DNA of 64,000 bases from Rhizobium herbae (GCF_017873135.1 NZ_JAGGJV010000001.1:496001-560000); one strand, 5' to 3'. Counted from the stretch's first letter, positions 1 to 9,293 are shown. Notes: generated by a model from the letters alone, not told the origin. Translations and numbers: made by a program.

Positions 1-230
1 CCCGCAAAAACCGCGAAATATCAATTGCAAGACTTGCGCGAAGCTTGCGCATCAACAGCATCTTATTGGTGATTTCTAGCGATACAACAGCATCGGCAGA
101 TGAGGTACAGTGCAAGCATAGGGTAAAGACAGGAAGACAAGCCTTCTTCGCCTCAGTCCGGATATATCAGATATGCATCCATGATGGACGTATCAGACCG
201 GAAGTATTGTTTCGCGCTTGACTGTCTCGT

Positions 231-376
231 TCCGGATGATGTTCGACCGGCCGAAGCTCCCGCGCGTTGTTGCGTTCTCCTGGCGTATCCTTATGCAGCA
301 GATGTTCCCTCCCTCATCTGCATGCGATGCGCCCTCCTAGCCCCGCTCGTCGATCGCGACTGGCGGGGCTTTTTTT
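231..376 (+). ncRNA. candidate small RNA with a CU-rich hairpin loop
   Basis: No convincing gene fills this stretch, but it has the build of a trans-acting small RNA. Positions 298-304 and 315-321 form a perfect 7-bp stem (GCAGATG with CATCTGC) that displays a ten-base pyrimidine loop, TTCCCTCCCT, which could pair with Shine-Dalgarno sequences. Two more CU-rich stretches (TTCTCC near 276 and CCCTCCT near 332) lie nearby. A canonical intrinsic terminator follows at 339-376. Alphaproteobacteria carry several small RNA families with such CU-rich loops (for example the alpha-r14 group, and EcpR1 in S. meliloti). I cannot assign this one to a family from memory. The 5' end is a guess: a TTGACT at 218-223 could be a -35 box but no good -10 follows. 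Confidence 0.45.
339..376 (+). terminator. intrinsic terminator
   Basis: An 8-bp GC-rich stem (AGCCCCGC with GCGGGGCT) is followed by an unbroken T-run on the plus strand. No plus-strand protein gene ends just upstream, so it most likely ends the candidate small RNA. The convergent ferredoxin gene stops at 401. Confidence 0.8.
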
Positions 377-400
377 ACAAATGGGCAGCAACAGCAGAAT

Positions 401-721
401 TCAGGCCTGACGCTCGGGAACATGAACGACAAGCCCATCCAGGCGGTCGCTCATCTTGATCTGACAGGACAGCCGCGATGTCGGCTTCACGTCATAGGCG
501 AAATCGAGCATATCCTCTTCCATCGCCTCCGGTGCTCCCACTGTCGCCGACCATGCCTCGTCCACGTAGACATGACAGGTCGCACACGCACAGGCGCCGC
601 CACATTCGGCTTCGACGCCGGGAACCGAGTTGCGCACGGCATTTTCCATGACAGTCGAACCGTTTTGAACGTCGAAGTCGTACGGCGTGCCGTCAAAGGC
701 GATGATGGTCAGTTTTGGCAT
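401..721 (-). CDS. 2Fe-2S ferredoxin, adrenodoxin type
   Basis: The product is 106 residues and starts at the methionine of [11 protein letters not shown]; the longer open frame adds an unlikely N-terminus. It has the plant/vertebrate-type 2Fe-2S ligand pattern: a cysteine cluster in [14 protein letters not shown] (C-x5-C-x2-C) and a distal cysteine in LSCQIK. The acidic segment [10 protein letters not shown] is typical of adrenodoxin-like, FdVI-type ferredoxins, which pass electrons from NADPH-ferredoxin reductase to P450s or to Fe-S assembly. It is cytoplasmic. No reductase or P450 lies next to it, so the partner is unknown. It converges on the candidate small RNA terminator. Confidence 0.9.
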   Translation of the reverse strand: MPKLTIIAFDGTPYDFDVQNGSTVMENAVRNSVPGVEAECGGACACATCHVYVDEAWSATVGAPEAMEEDMLDFAYDVKPTSRLSCQIKMSDRLDGLVVHVPERQA

Positions 722-942
722 TATTTTTCCGGATGCTTGGCGTTGCTGTCTGCATGCCGCAAGAACAACCACGCCGCCCCGAAACAGGGCGGCGGCGGAA
801 CGCGGCAAATTCATCCGATTTCTTCCAACAATTCCCATCGCCAGTCAACACGGCGAACCATGGCAACTGCCGACCCGCCCAGCGCCCCTTCATCGCCAAG
901 GGTTATCCGTGTGAGGAACCGGTCCGCGGATGGCAATAGAGA

Positions 943-1311
943 CTACCGGCAAAGCTTCAGGATGAACAACTCCGCCTCGAGTACAGCCGCGCCGAGAGCA
1001 GCAAGACTGCCGGCATCCTGCGGCGCAGCCTCGACCGCGCCAGCGGTCTCCGCCACACCGAAAGCGCCAACGGCAAGAGCAGCACCCTTCAGACGGTGCG
1101 CGGTTGCCAGCCTGATATCGGCGCTGTCGGATGACAGGTCCTTCATCAGCTGCCGGGTCTGGCGCGCAAACATCTGAAGCACTTCGATTTCGAGGAGCTT
1201 GTCGCCCATCGTCTGTGTCGCGAGGTGAACGAGATCGATGGGCCTCGACTTCGAAGGACATGCCCCCCCGAAATTGTCGGGTGCTTCGAATGCGATCTTG
1301 AGAGCCGCCAT
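943..1311 (-). CDS. Hpt-domain phosphotransfer protein
   Basis: The product is 122 residues. The start at 1311 has AAGGA about ten bases upstream; the longer frame to 1398 is rejected. The motif AHRLKGAA in the middle carries the phospho-accepting histidine of an HPt domain (HxxKGxx), followed by small-residue-rich helices as in the four-helix bundle. It would relay phosphate between a hybrid histidine kinase and a response regulator in the cytoplasm. No kinase or regulator is adjacent. Single-domain Hpt proteins of this size are common in Rhizobiales, where their partners often cannot be read from context. Confidence 0.8.
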   Translation of the reverse strand: MAALKIAFEAPDNFGGACPSKSRPIDLVHLATQTMGDKLLEIEVLQMFARQTRQLMKDLSSDSADIRLATAHRLKGAALAVGAFGVAETAGAVEAAPQDAGSLAALGAAVLEAELFILKLCR

Positions 1312-1559
1312 GTGCCAATGTCCTTGTTGTGTTTTTTTCTGACGCACCGGCTCGCAACCGGTCGTCTCGTTTTTTCTATATCCGCTCTTCCATGACACTC
1401 CGATTGCCGGAAATTGTCTGCAAGTGCTTGATCCGTCTGCCTACTATATGGCTCGAGGATGGCGCGGGCGTTGTGATCCCCATGCCTTTTCCAGCCGTCA
1501 TTTCGCTTGTCTCTGCCGACCATTAGGCCGGAGCGGCGCTGCTATCTGATTAAAACGCG

Positions 1560-1973
1560 GCACAATGAGGGCAGCTTTCGCTCAGCATGGTTAACGGTCG
1601 TTAAACCGCCTGATTCCAAGGGTTTCTGGGGAAAATAGAGCCGTTTTCCATTAAGAACTTGTTAGCATTTTAACGAATGCCGGGGGGCGTTAATTGTAAG
1701 AAACCGGTGAATGTGTCACTACGGTACGTTGAGGGATATGTTTAAGCCTTTAGGTGCAAACAGTCCTGACGGAAAACTGCATGGAATGAAGCACCTACGG
1801 GTCTCTGTGCGTTGTCCGTCGGTGCGTGGTTGAAATGGGTGCGTGTCAGGGTTTTGCGTAGATGTGATACGCATATCCTGCTGTCACCGTCCGAGTTTCG
1901 GAGGTGTTCCCAATGCAGGCGGTGTTGCGGAGGGTCCTTTCGAAAGGACAGTTTGGTAACGAGGCGTATCCGC
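1560..1973 (+). promoter_or_regulatory. upstream region of the GPR-like gene, with CtrA-like TTAA pairs
   Basis: This stretch holds no convincing gene. It is much more AT-rich than its surroundings. It has an inverted repeat GGTTAACGGTCGTTAAACC at 1589-1607 and a TTAA-N7-TTAG pair at 1651-1665, close to the CtrA consensus TTAA-N7-TTAA. Another TTAAC starts at 1670. Cell-cycle control by CtrA would make sense for a polar-growth gene, but these short motifs also occur by chance. No clear -35/-10 pair was identified. Confidence 0.3.
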
Positions 1974-4900
1974 ATGGCGACGAATAAAAGCAACGAGTCG
2001 ATCGACGACAAGGCATTTCAAGCGTTGGAAGACGCTTTGAAAATCGACTTTGACGAGCTTAAGTCTGCCCTCAGTGACAAGACTTCCTTGGATCATCCGG
2101 AGGAAAATGTGTCTGAATCGACCAAACAGGCGCCTGCGCCCAGCCAGGCGAGGACTGTAAAAACTCCGCAGGACCCAGCCGCCAAGGCAGGCCGGGCTGC
2201 CGAAACCCAAAAAAGCCTGTCTCCGGAACCCGCGCCCAAGGCCCCCTCCTTCGCTCCCGCCAACGACGATGGACGCAAGACGCCGGCCGCCATTCTGCGA
2301 TCGCTGGACGTGCGCTCCAGCCGCTCGGCAATGCGGATCGCCGCTGCGGTCTCCGCGCTGTGGACCATTGGCGGTCTCGGCGTCGCCAATCTTCTCTACG
2401 GCCCGGAGATCTGGCAGATCCGCTCGCTCGCCGACCTGTCGGCCATGCCCGGCGCCATCGGCGTGGCGATCTTCATCATCCTGCCGGTGATGCTGTTCTT
2501 CTCCTTTGCAATCATGATTTCGCGTGCGCAGGAACTGCGCAGCGCCGCGCGTTCCATGGCCGAGGTCGCATTGCGCCTTGCCGAGCCTGAAACCGCCGCT
2601 TCCGAGCGCATCATGACCGTCGGCCAGGCCGTTCGCCGTGAAGTCTCGGCGATGAACGAGGGCATCGAGCGCACGATCGCCCGGGCGACCGAGCTCGAAA
2701 CGCTGGTTCACTCCGAAGTCAACGCGCTTGAGCGCAGCTACAGCGACAACGAACTGCGGGTCCGCACGCTCGTCCAGGAACTCGGTCTCGAGCGTGAATC
2801 CATCGTCGGCCATGCCGAACGGATCCGCTCGTCGATCTCCGGTGCCCATTCGCAGCTCAAGGACGAACTTGCGCTTGCCGGCGACGATATCGCCAACCGC
2901 ATCGCCACGTCAGGCGAAGCGTTTGCCTCGATGATCGAAACCCGTGCCGCCGCCCTGATGGAACGCTCGAACAGCGCCACCCAGACCATCGGCGCCATGC
3001 TGTCGACGCGCACCGACGCTCTTCTTTCCGGCCTCACGACCGCCGGTGTGTCGCTCAGCAGCGAATTCGATACCCGTCTTGAAAATCTGAGCCAGACGCT
3101 GGCCAAGCGCGGCCAGCAGCTGCTCGGCCAGTTCGAGACCCGCGCCTCCTCGCTCGATGCCAACACCGAGAAGCTGAACGCCGCGCTGAACGAGCGTGCG
3201 CGCCAGTTGAACGAGACGTTGATCGCCCGTACGCGCGATCTCAACGAGAGCCTGAATGTCGGCCAGCAAGCCATCACCGGCGGTCTCGACGACATCCTCA
3301 ATACACTCAACGCTACGCTGGACGAAAAGGGTGCGAGCTTCCGCCAGAGCCTGAAGACCAGCGCCGACGATACGATCATGGATCTCGACCTGCGCTCCGG
3401 CTTCTTCGAGGAGAAGTTGCAGACCACGGTCGGCCAGCTCGCGACGGCGTTTGATTCGCGCTTCCACGAATTCGCCTCCGCCTTCGACAGGCGCGCCGGC
3501 ATGCTCGATTCCAAGCTGATGGAAAGCCTCGCCCGCATCAACCAGTCGGTCACCGGCGGCGCCGATTCCATCGGCGGCATTCTTGACGGCGGTATTGAAC
3601 GCTTCGAATCCGCCCTGTCGGACCAGTCCCTGACGCTGGCCACCACGCTCGGCACCACCCAGGACTTCATCGAACAGACGATCAGCGGCAAGACCGCCGA
3701 GCTCAGCGATGCGATCGGCAATGCCCATACCCGTATCGACAGTGTTCTGGCGGAACGCTCCGGCACGCTGATGAGCGCGCTGACGGCGGCGCAGGACCGG
3801 ATCGAGTCCGGCTTTGCCGCACGCGCCGGCTCACTTGAGAGTGCCTTGACGGAAAGCCAGCAGCGGCTTGCCGAAACGCTCGATGCCCGCACCAGTGCGC
3901 TTGCTGCGAGCAACCAGCAGCTTGCCGAAAACCTGGATACGCGAACCAGCGGCTTCATCGACGGCCTGCAGGCGATCCACGGCCGCATCGAGGAAACCCT
4001 GACCAACCGTGCCGACGAGATCACCAGCTCGATCGCCGCCAGCCAGTTCCGCCTCGACAATACGCTTTCCGAACGCACAGTCGAACTCTCCAGCCTGCTG
4101 GCTGCAAGCTCGGAATCCATCGACAGCGCCTTCGAGGGCACGGCGGAGCGGATCGATACGATCCTGTCGCAGCGCACTGGCGCACTCGCTAACGTATTGA
4201 GTTCATCGACCGCAGCGATCGACGGAGCCTTTGATGGTACCGCGGAGCGGATCGACACGATCCTGTCGCAGCGTACCGGCACCCTCGCCAATGTTCTGAC
4301 GTCCTCTGCCGGTGCAATCGAGCAGGCCATCGGCGGCACCACCGAGCGCCTCGACACGCTGCTGTCCGAACGCAGCCGTACGCTCGGCGATAACCTCGCC
4401 AGCCAGACGGCGGCGCTCGATACGCTGTTGACGGAGCGGTCGGCGGAAATTGCCGGAACCATGTCCGCCCGCGCGACCGAAATGGCCGACACGCTCAGCA
4501 GCCGCACGGAAGAAATCGCCGACAGCCTGTCCTATCGCGCCAGCGCGATTGCCGAGACGATGGCCGACCGGGTCGGCGATATCGAACAGCAGCTTTCCGG
4601 CCGCGTCGCCCAGATCGCCGAAAACCTCAGCGGCCGCGTCAGCGACATCGCCGGAACCATGACCAGCACATCGGCCGAAATCGCCAGTGCCCTGTCGGGA
4701 CATGCCGGCGAACTGGCCGCTTCGATGGCAGGAAGGGCGACGGATATCGAGCAGACCCTCTCCGGCCGTGCCGACCAGCTGGCGACGTCGCTGGCCTCCA
4801 CGCATGACCAGATCCGGGCAACGCTGGACGATCGGATCAACGCCATCAACGTTGCGGTCACCCACGGGACCGAACAACTGTCCAACGTGCTGGGCGAACA

Positions 4901-7900
4901 GGCCATCTCCATCGCCACGACGATCGCCACCAGCTCCAGCATGCTGGAGCTGGCGCTGGAAGAACGCCAGGCCGAACTCGGCGGCGTCATCGACAGGAGC
5001 GCCGGTGCGCTTGAACAGCGCATGCGCGAAAGCACCAGCCATGTCGCCACCCAGCTCGGCGAAACCGCCGACCAGATCAGCCGCGCCGCCGACACGCTGA
5101 CGCACCGGATGGACACGTCGCTCGCCAACATCAACAGCAGTGTCGACGACACCGGCGCGCGCATTGAAAACAGCCTCGGCGTTCTGGAAGGCCGCATCCG
5201 CGAAAGCGTCGGCGGCGTCAGCGAGTTCGTCGACAATGCCGGCCAGAGGATCGCCGACACTCTGTCCACCAGGATGTCGGAACTGGATCAGGTCAGTGAT
5301 CGGGCCGCCGCGCGCATCTCCGAGAGCCTTTCCGGCCGCACCGATGAAATCGAACGCATCGGCAATGTCGCATCGGCACGGATCGCCGAAACACTGTCGG
5401 GCCATACGGCCGAATTCGATCAGGTCAGCACAGCTGCCGCTGCCAGGATTGCCGGCAGCCTTGCCGGCCGCACGGAAGAAATCGACCGCATCAGCGGTGC
5501 TGCTGCCAGCCGCATCGCCGAGACGCTGACCACCCACACGGCCGAACTCGACCGTGTCAGCGCAGCTGCGGCAACACGGATCGAAGCGAGCATCGAAGGC
5601 GGCACAGGCCGGATCGAAGAGCGCCTCGGCACGATGGACCGGGCTCTTTCGATCGGCCTCGACAATGTCAGCCGGACAATCGAAGGCAAGGCCGCCGGTC
5701 TCGTCACCAACCTGCGCGGCGCCGTCGGCGAGGCAGCCCAGGGCATCGATGCCGAAGCGCTGCGTTCGGCCGAACTTCTTGCGAAAGCAGGCGAAGATTT
5801 CGCCCAGGCGATGGCCTCGCGCCAGGCCGATTTCCAGTCCGCCGTGGAGCAGACTGCGGCAACAGCCGCGATGCGCAGCGCCGAACTGGCGCGCTCCGTT
5901 GGCGAAGCAACCGACGGCGCAGCAGCCCGCATCGCCCAGACGCAGTCGCGTGTGGCGGAACAGGCATCGTCGCTGAGCCAGAGCCTCACCGACGTCGAGA
6001 AGGCCCTGGAGGCCCGTGGCAACACGATCCGCGCGACCCTCGACGACAGCACGCGCGAACTCAATTCGATGCTCGCCGGCCGCTCGGCGGAACTGTCGCG
6101 CCTCATTGACGAACAGGCGCGCCCGATCATCGATCAGTACGCGGCGACCGGCAAGGAAGCCGCCGACCGCATCAGCGAGGTCGCTCGCGAGAGTGCGGAA
6201 CGCCTGCGCGCCGAGAATGCGACCTTGCTCGACAGCCTGAGTGCCCGCACAGGCGAAACGCTGAACGCCATTTCGAGCCGCGCGGAAGAAACCGCCAAGG
6301 CGATGAAGATGGTCGAAAACCGCCTGCAGTCGACGGCCATGGGCCTTATCGACCAGCTGTCGGCAAGCAACACGTCGATTGCCGGCGTTATCGAGCAGGC
6401 CAGCGCCAATCTCGGCGCCATGGACCAGCAGCTGGAATCGACCACTGCGCGGTTCTCCGATTCCGCATCCCGTGCGTCCGACATGCTCTCCACCTCGACC
6501 CGCCTTCTGGAAGGCAAGGTGGACAAGCTGGCGGATATTTCCGGTACGACATTGTCGCAGATCGGTGGCATCGTCGGTCGCTTCGAAGACCACTCGAGAG
6601 TGCTCGGACAGGCATCCGACCTTCTGGCCGCGGCACAGTCCAACCTTGTGAGCACGCTTGAGGAACGCCAGGATGCCCTGCGCACCCTCTCCATCGGCCT
6701 CGTCAGCCGCTCCGAAGAAATTGAAAAGACCATGCATGCCCTCGAAGGCTTCGTCGATGGCGCCTTCCAGCGCGCGGAAGACCGCTCGGCTCAGGTCGCG
6801 GGCAACCTGCGCGCCGGCATCCAGTCCTCCTTCAGCGATGTCGGCCGCATCCTGAGCGACGCCGAACAGCGCGCCGCATCGGCCGCCGATGCCATGCGCA
6901 ATGCGGTGATCAAGGCAGGCGACGATGCCAGCATGTCGGTCGAATCGGTGTTCGTCCGTGCCGAGGAACGCTCGAACGAGATCGCCAGCAACCTGCGCGC
7001 CGGTGTCCAGGCCTCCTTCGCCAATGTCAGCAAGACCTTGTCGGAAGCCGAAGCCCGCGCCGCCTCGGCAAGCGAAGCCATGCGTGCCGCTGTCACCAAG
7101 GCCGGCGAAGAAGCGGGTCTTTCCGTCGAAGGCGCATTTGCCCGTGCCGAAGAACGTTCAAAGGAAGTTGCCCAGCGCCTGCGCGGCAGCGTCGGAGCGT
7201 CCCTGTCCGACATCGACCGCCTGATGACGGAGACCAGCAAGAAGTCGGACGGCGCAGCCGAGCATATGGGCGAAGCGATCCGCCAGGCCGTCGAAGAGGC
7301 GGTCAGCCGCTTCAGCGGCGCCACCGACGAGATCCGCCGCTCGGCCCACGAGATCCGCAAGGAGCTCGACATGACCCGCGAGGAACTGAAGCGTGGTGCC
7401 TTCGACCTGCCTGAAGAAGCCAAGGAAAACGCCTCGGTCATGCGCCGCGCGGTCGCCGAACAGATCAAGGCTCTGCAGGAGCTCTCCGAAATCATCGGCA
7501 AGTCCTCCGGCCAGCTCGAAATCGCTCAACCCGCCCAGCGCCAGCAAGCCGTTGTCCAGCAACAACCGGTGCAGCAGGCAGTCGCCGCAGCCTCTGTCCG
7601 TGCCGCTGTTCAGCAACCCGTTGCAGAACAGCCACGTCGCCAGGAGGCAACGCCCGCCTTGCGCGGCAGCCTGGGCATCGAGCAGCCGCGTCCCCTCGCC
7701 CAGCAGCCGGCTGCGCAGCAACCAGCGGCCCGTCAGCCGGAGCCACGGGTCGAGACACGTCAGCAGCCCCAGGAAGGCAGCGGCTGGATGCGCGATCTCC
7801 TGCGCGGCGCATCGCGCGAGGAAGAGCCGGTTGTGACAGCACCGCCGCAACGTTCCGCGGAAGCCCAGCCCGCAGCAGCCCGTGCCGGTGACAACCGCAA

Positions 7901-8252
7901 CCCGCGCCACGTGATGGAGTCGCTGAACTCGCTATCGGTCGACATCGCCCGCGCCATCGACCACGATGCCTCGGTCGACCTGTGGCGCCGTTACCAGCGT
8001 GGCGAGCGCGACGTCTTCACACGCCGTCTCTATACGCTCAAGGGCCAGCAGACGTTCGACGAGATCAAGCGCAAGTACGACCGCGAACCGGAATTCCGCA
8101 CCGCCGTCGACCGCTACATCGCCGATTTCGAAAAACTGCTCGGCGACGTCGCCCGCAACGACCGCGACAAGGTGATGACCCAGACCTACCTGACGTCGGA
8201 TACCGGCAAGGTCTACACGATGCTGGCGCATGCGGCGGGACGGTTCAGCTGA
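1974..8252 (+). CDS. rgsE: very large membrane-anchored coiled-coil polar growth protein (GPR/RgsE-like)
   Basis: The product is 2092 residues from ATG 1974 (GAGG upstream); the frame is open from 1812 but the extra N-terminus looks non-coding. The first ~118 residues are charged and low-complexity. Two hydrophobic segments follow (about 119-140 and 160-182). Then come some 1650 residues of helical repeats rich in S, A, E, R and T, of the kind that draw kinesin, apolipoprotein or tape-measure annotations. A Q/P-rich linker lies near 7530-7780. A conserved C-terminal domain of ~120 residues begins at RHVMESLNSL. Size and architecture match the growth-pole-ring protein of Agrobacterium and RgsE of Sinorhizobium, an inner-membrane protein needed for unipolar growth. 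The assignment rests on architecture, not an alignment. A terminator follows the stop. Confidence 0.8.
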   Translation: MATNKSNESIDDKAFQALEDALKIDFDELKSALSDKTSLDHPEENVSESTKQAPAPSQARTVKTPQDPAAKAGRAAETQKSLSPEPAPKAPSFAPANDDGRKTPAAILRSLDVRSSRSAMRIAAAVSALWTIGGLGVANLLYGPEIWQIRSLADLSAMPGAIGVAIFIILPVMLFFSFAIMISRAQELRSAARSMAEVALRLAEPETAASERIMTVGQAVRREVSAMNEGIERTIARATELETLVHSEVNALERSYSDNELRVRTLVQELGLERESIVGHAERIRSSISGAHSQLKDELALAGDDIANRIATSGEAFASMIETRAAALMERSNSATQTIGAMLSTRTDALLSGLTTAGVSLSSEFDTRLENLSQTLAKRGQQLLGQFETRASSLDANTEKLNAALNERARQLNETLIARTRDLNESLNVGQQAITGGLDDILNTLNATLDEKGASFRQSLKTSADDTIMDLDLRSGFFEEKLQTTVGQLATAFDSRFHEFASAFDRRAGMLDSKLMESLARINQSVTGGADSIGGILDGGIERFESALSDQSLTLATTLGTTQDFIEQTISGKTAELSDAIGNAHTRIDSVLAERSGTLMSALTAAQDRIESGFAARAGSLESALTESQQRLAETLDARTSALAASNQQLAENLDTRTSGFIDGLQAIHGRIEETLTNRADEITSSIAASQFRLDNTLSERTVELSSLLAASSESIDSAFEGTAERIDTILSQRTGALANVLSSSTAAIDGAFDGTAERIDTILSQRTGTLANVLTSSAGAIEQAIGGTTERLDTLLSERSRTLGDNLASQTAALDTLLTERSAEIAGTMSARATEMADTLSSRTEEIADSLSYRASAIAETMADRVGDIEQQLSGRVAQIAENLSGRVSDIAGTMTSTSAEIASALSGHAGELAASMAGRATDIEQTLSGRADQLATSLASTHDQIRATLDDRINAINVAVTHGTEQLSNVLGEQAISIATTIATSSSMLELALEERQAELGGVIDRSAGALEQRMRESTSHVATQLGETADQISRAADTLTHRMDTSLANINSSVDDTGARIENSLGVLEGRIRESVGGVSEFVDNAGQRIADTLSTRMSELDQVSDRAAARISESLSGRTDEIERIGNVASARIAETLSGHTAEFDQVSTAAAARIAGSLAGRTEEIDRISGAAASRIAETLTTHTAELDRVSAAAATRIEASIEGGTGRIEERLGTMDRALSIGLDNVSRTIEGKAAGLVTNLRGAVGEAAQGIDAEALRSAELLAKAGEDFAQAMASRQADFQSAVEQTAATAAMRSAELARSVGEATDGAAARIAQTQSRVAEQASSLSQSLTDVEKALEARGNTIRATLDDSTRELNSMLAGRSAELSRLIDEQARPIIDQYAATGKEAADRISEVARESAERLRAENATLLDSLSARTGETLNAISSRAEETAKAMKMVENRLQSTAMGLIDQLSASNTSIAGVIEQASANLGAMDQQLESTTARFSDSASRASDMLSTSTRLLEGKVDKLADISGTTLSQIGGIVGRFEDHSRVLGQASDLLAAAQSNLVSTLEERQDALRTLSIGLVSRSEEIEKTMHALEGFVDGAFQRAEDRSAQVAGNLRAGIQSSFSDVGRILSDAEQRAASAADAMRNAVIKAGDDASMSVESVFVRAEERSNEIASNLRAGVQASFANVSKTLSEAEARAASASEAMRAAVTKAGEEAGLSVEGAFARAEERSKEVAQRLRGSVGASLSDIDRLMTETSKKSDGAAEHMGEAIRQAVEEAVSRFSGATDEIRRSAHEIRKELDMTREELKRGAFDLPEEAKENASVMRRAVAEQIKALQELSEIIGKSSGQLEIAQPAQRQQAVVQQQPVQQAVAAASVRAAVQQPVAEQPRRQEATPALRGSLGIEQPRPLAQQPAAQQPAARQPEPRVETRQQPQEGSGWMRDLLRGASREEEPVVTAPPQRSAEAQPAAARAGDNRNPRHVMESLNSLSVDIARAIDHDASVDLWRRYQRGERDVFTRRLYTLKGQQTFDEIKRKYDREPEFRTAVDRYIADFEKLLGDVARNDRDKVMTQTYLTSDTGKVYTMLAHAAGRFS
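4137..4433 (+). repeat. three in-frame 99-bp tandem repeats inside the GPR-like gene
   Basis: A 33-residue unit beginning GTAERIDTILSQRTG recurs exactly 99 bp apart, starting at 4137, 4236 and 4335. The first two copies are nearly identical in protein and close in DNA; the third (GTTERLDTLLSERSR) has diverged. The rest of the coiled coil has looser repeats of the form L-S-x-R-x-x-E-I. This looks like recent internal duplication within an older repeat array. Confidence 0.85.
6771..7230 (+). repeat. 62-residue (186-bp) tandem repeats near the end of the coiled coil
   Basis: Units begin at 6771 (RAEDRSAQVAGNLRAG), 6957 (RAEERSNEIASNLRAG) and 7143 (RAEERSKEVAQRLRGS), exactly 186 bp apart. The third copy is partial. 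This repeat is distinct in length and sequence from the 99-bp repeat upstream, so the rod has at least two repeat classes. Confidence 0.85.
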
Positions 8253-8283
8253 TCCTCGACTGATCGTTTGTTTGAAATTTGAA

Positions 8284-8312
8284 GGCTCCGCGGGAAATCG
8301 CGGGGCCTTTTT
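8284..8312 (+). terminator. intrinsic terminator of the GPR-like gene
   Basis: A strong GC stem (GGCTCCGCG with CGCGGGGCC) with a six-base loop is followed by TTTTT, about 30 bases past the stop at 8252. Confidence 0.8.
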
Positions 8313-8395
8313 CGTAGAAACAACTGATCTGGATACTCTGAGAAAGGGTCAGAGATTGCCGAACCCATGGAACCCAAGAGCGGGGCTGCGCCGGT

Positions 8396-8803
8396 ATGTC
8401 GACACGGGGACGGAAACTGCCGTTGAAAGTTCGCACAGGAAAAGAGGGCGAAGCGCCACCGCTTTACGTCTCGCATATATCGCGCAACTTGATTTTCTTG
8501 GGCGGCGGACCTGAGAGCGAGCGTCGCGAGATCACCTTTTCCAACGACGGAAAGCGTTGGGAGAACGCGGACCTCTTGGAGAAACTCATTTCATTGAACA
8601 CGCAAGCCCTGCCATTTAAGTTCAACCAGAGAGATATCGAGTCGCCGGACATGTTGATGAGCTGGTGGCAGGAGACCGGCAAGCTTACGGTCAGCTTCGA
8701 CATGATTTCATGGCACGGCCCAGGTCAATGGATTATCACCACCATTGAGCCTCCGATCATCGGCATGCGAGGGTGGACAGGTCCCGCCCCGTTCGGCCAA
8801 TAG
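8396..8803 (+). CDS. hypothetical protein
   Basis: This predicted 135-residue protein has no family I recognise. It is rich in W, I and P towards the C-terminus (ITTIEPPIIGMRGW), has no signal peptide or membrane segment, and looks soluble. The DNA is less GC-rich than its neighbours and the ribosome site is weak (GAGCGG upstream). The stop directly abuts the stop of the convergent VOC gene, which fits a real gene. It could be a recently acquired or fast-evolving gene, or a spurious frame. Confidence 0.5.
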   Translation: MSTRGRKLPLKVRTGKEGEAPPLYVSHISRNLIFLGGGPESERREITFSNDGKRWENADLLEKLISLNTQALPFKFNQRDIESPDMLMSWWQETGKLTVSFDMISWHGPGQWIITTIEPPIIGMRGWTGPAPFGQ

Positions 8804-9163
8804 TCAAGGTTTTCGGTAGGCGCGGCGCGATACCGATATGGCGTTGCCGCTAGGGTCCTTCGCGTTCGCAAAGACATAGCCGTCGGCTTGATGCAGGCTG
8901 CCAAAATGCAAGCCGTTTTGCGCGCATGCGCCAACGAACGTCTCGACGTCCTCGACATCGAAGACCAGTTTGACGATCGACTGCGCGGTCTTCTGCGCCT
9001 TGCCGGCGGGATGCAGCATCAAGATCGTGCCGCCCAGCGGGTTGACCATTTCAACGATCCTGTCGCCCTCTTCGCTTTTCGCCTTAAAGCCGAAATGCCG
9101 CTCGTAGAAGCGCGCAGTCTGCGAAACATCCCTGACATAGAGAACCACCCTGTTCAGCAACAC
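8804..9163 (-). CDS. VOC (glyoxalase/dioxygenase) superfamily protein
   Basis: The product is about 119 residues. The frame opens at 9181, but the strong AGGAGGGGG favours GTG 9163 (or TTG 9160), giving a product beginning MLLNRVVLYVRDV. It shows one pair of the beta-alpha-beta-beta-beta units of the vicinal-oxygen-chelate fold: LYVRDVSQTARFYERHFGF at the start, and the end motif KDPSGNAISVSRR. Such proteins are small metalloenzymes (glyoxalase I, fosfomycin or bleomycin resistance, dioxygenases). The substrate cannot be told. It lies downstream of the pet terminator and is transcribed separately. Confidence 0.75.
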   Translation of the reverse strand: MLLNRVVLYVRDVSQTARFYERHFGFKAKSEEGDRIVEMVNPLGGTILMLHPAGKAQKTAQSIVKLVFDVEDVETFVGACAQNGLHFGSLHQADGYVFANAKDPSGNAISVSRRAYRKP

Positions 9164-9242
9164 GAATCCCCCTCCTGCCATCGGCGCCGCCCGGGTGCGG
9201 ACAAGAAACCGTCAGCGGACATTTTGTACCGAAACACGAAAC

Positions 9243-9267
9243 AAAAAAGGCGGCCACCCGGGCCGCC
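9243..9267 (-). terminator. intrinsic terminator of petABC
   Basis: On the minus strand a perfect 7-bp stem (GGCGGCC with GGCCGCC) with a five-base loop is followed by TTTTTT. It sits about 27 bases past the petC stop. Confidence 0.85.
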
Positions 9268-9293
9268 TTCTGTCGTTTGAAGCCTTGAAAGCC

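Noticed and set aside
181..459. 92-residue plus-strand frame at the left edge
   Set aside because: It runs through the candidate small RNA and its terminator and into the ferredoxin gene; no ribosome site and no protein-like pattern.
2738..4507. 589-residue minus-strand frame opposite the GPR-like gene
   Set aside because: A shadow of the repetitive GC-rich coding strand, rich in R and S, with no family motif.
4203..6737. 844-residue minus-strand frame opposite the GPR-like gene
   Set aside because: Composition (R, G, D, Q) mirrors the sense repeats; long antisense frames are expected over GC-rich repeats.
4137..7230. Repeat array considered as a CRISPR or adhesin-type repeat
   Set aside because: The repeats are in frame, 99 and 186 bp long, and have no spacers; they lie inside a coiled-coil gene.
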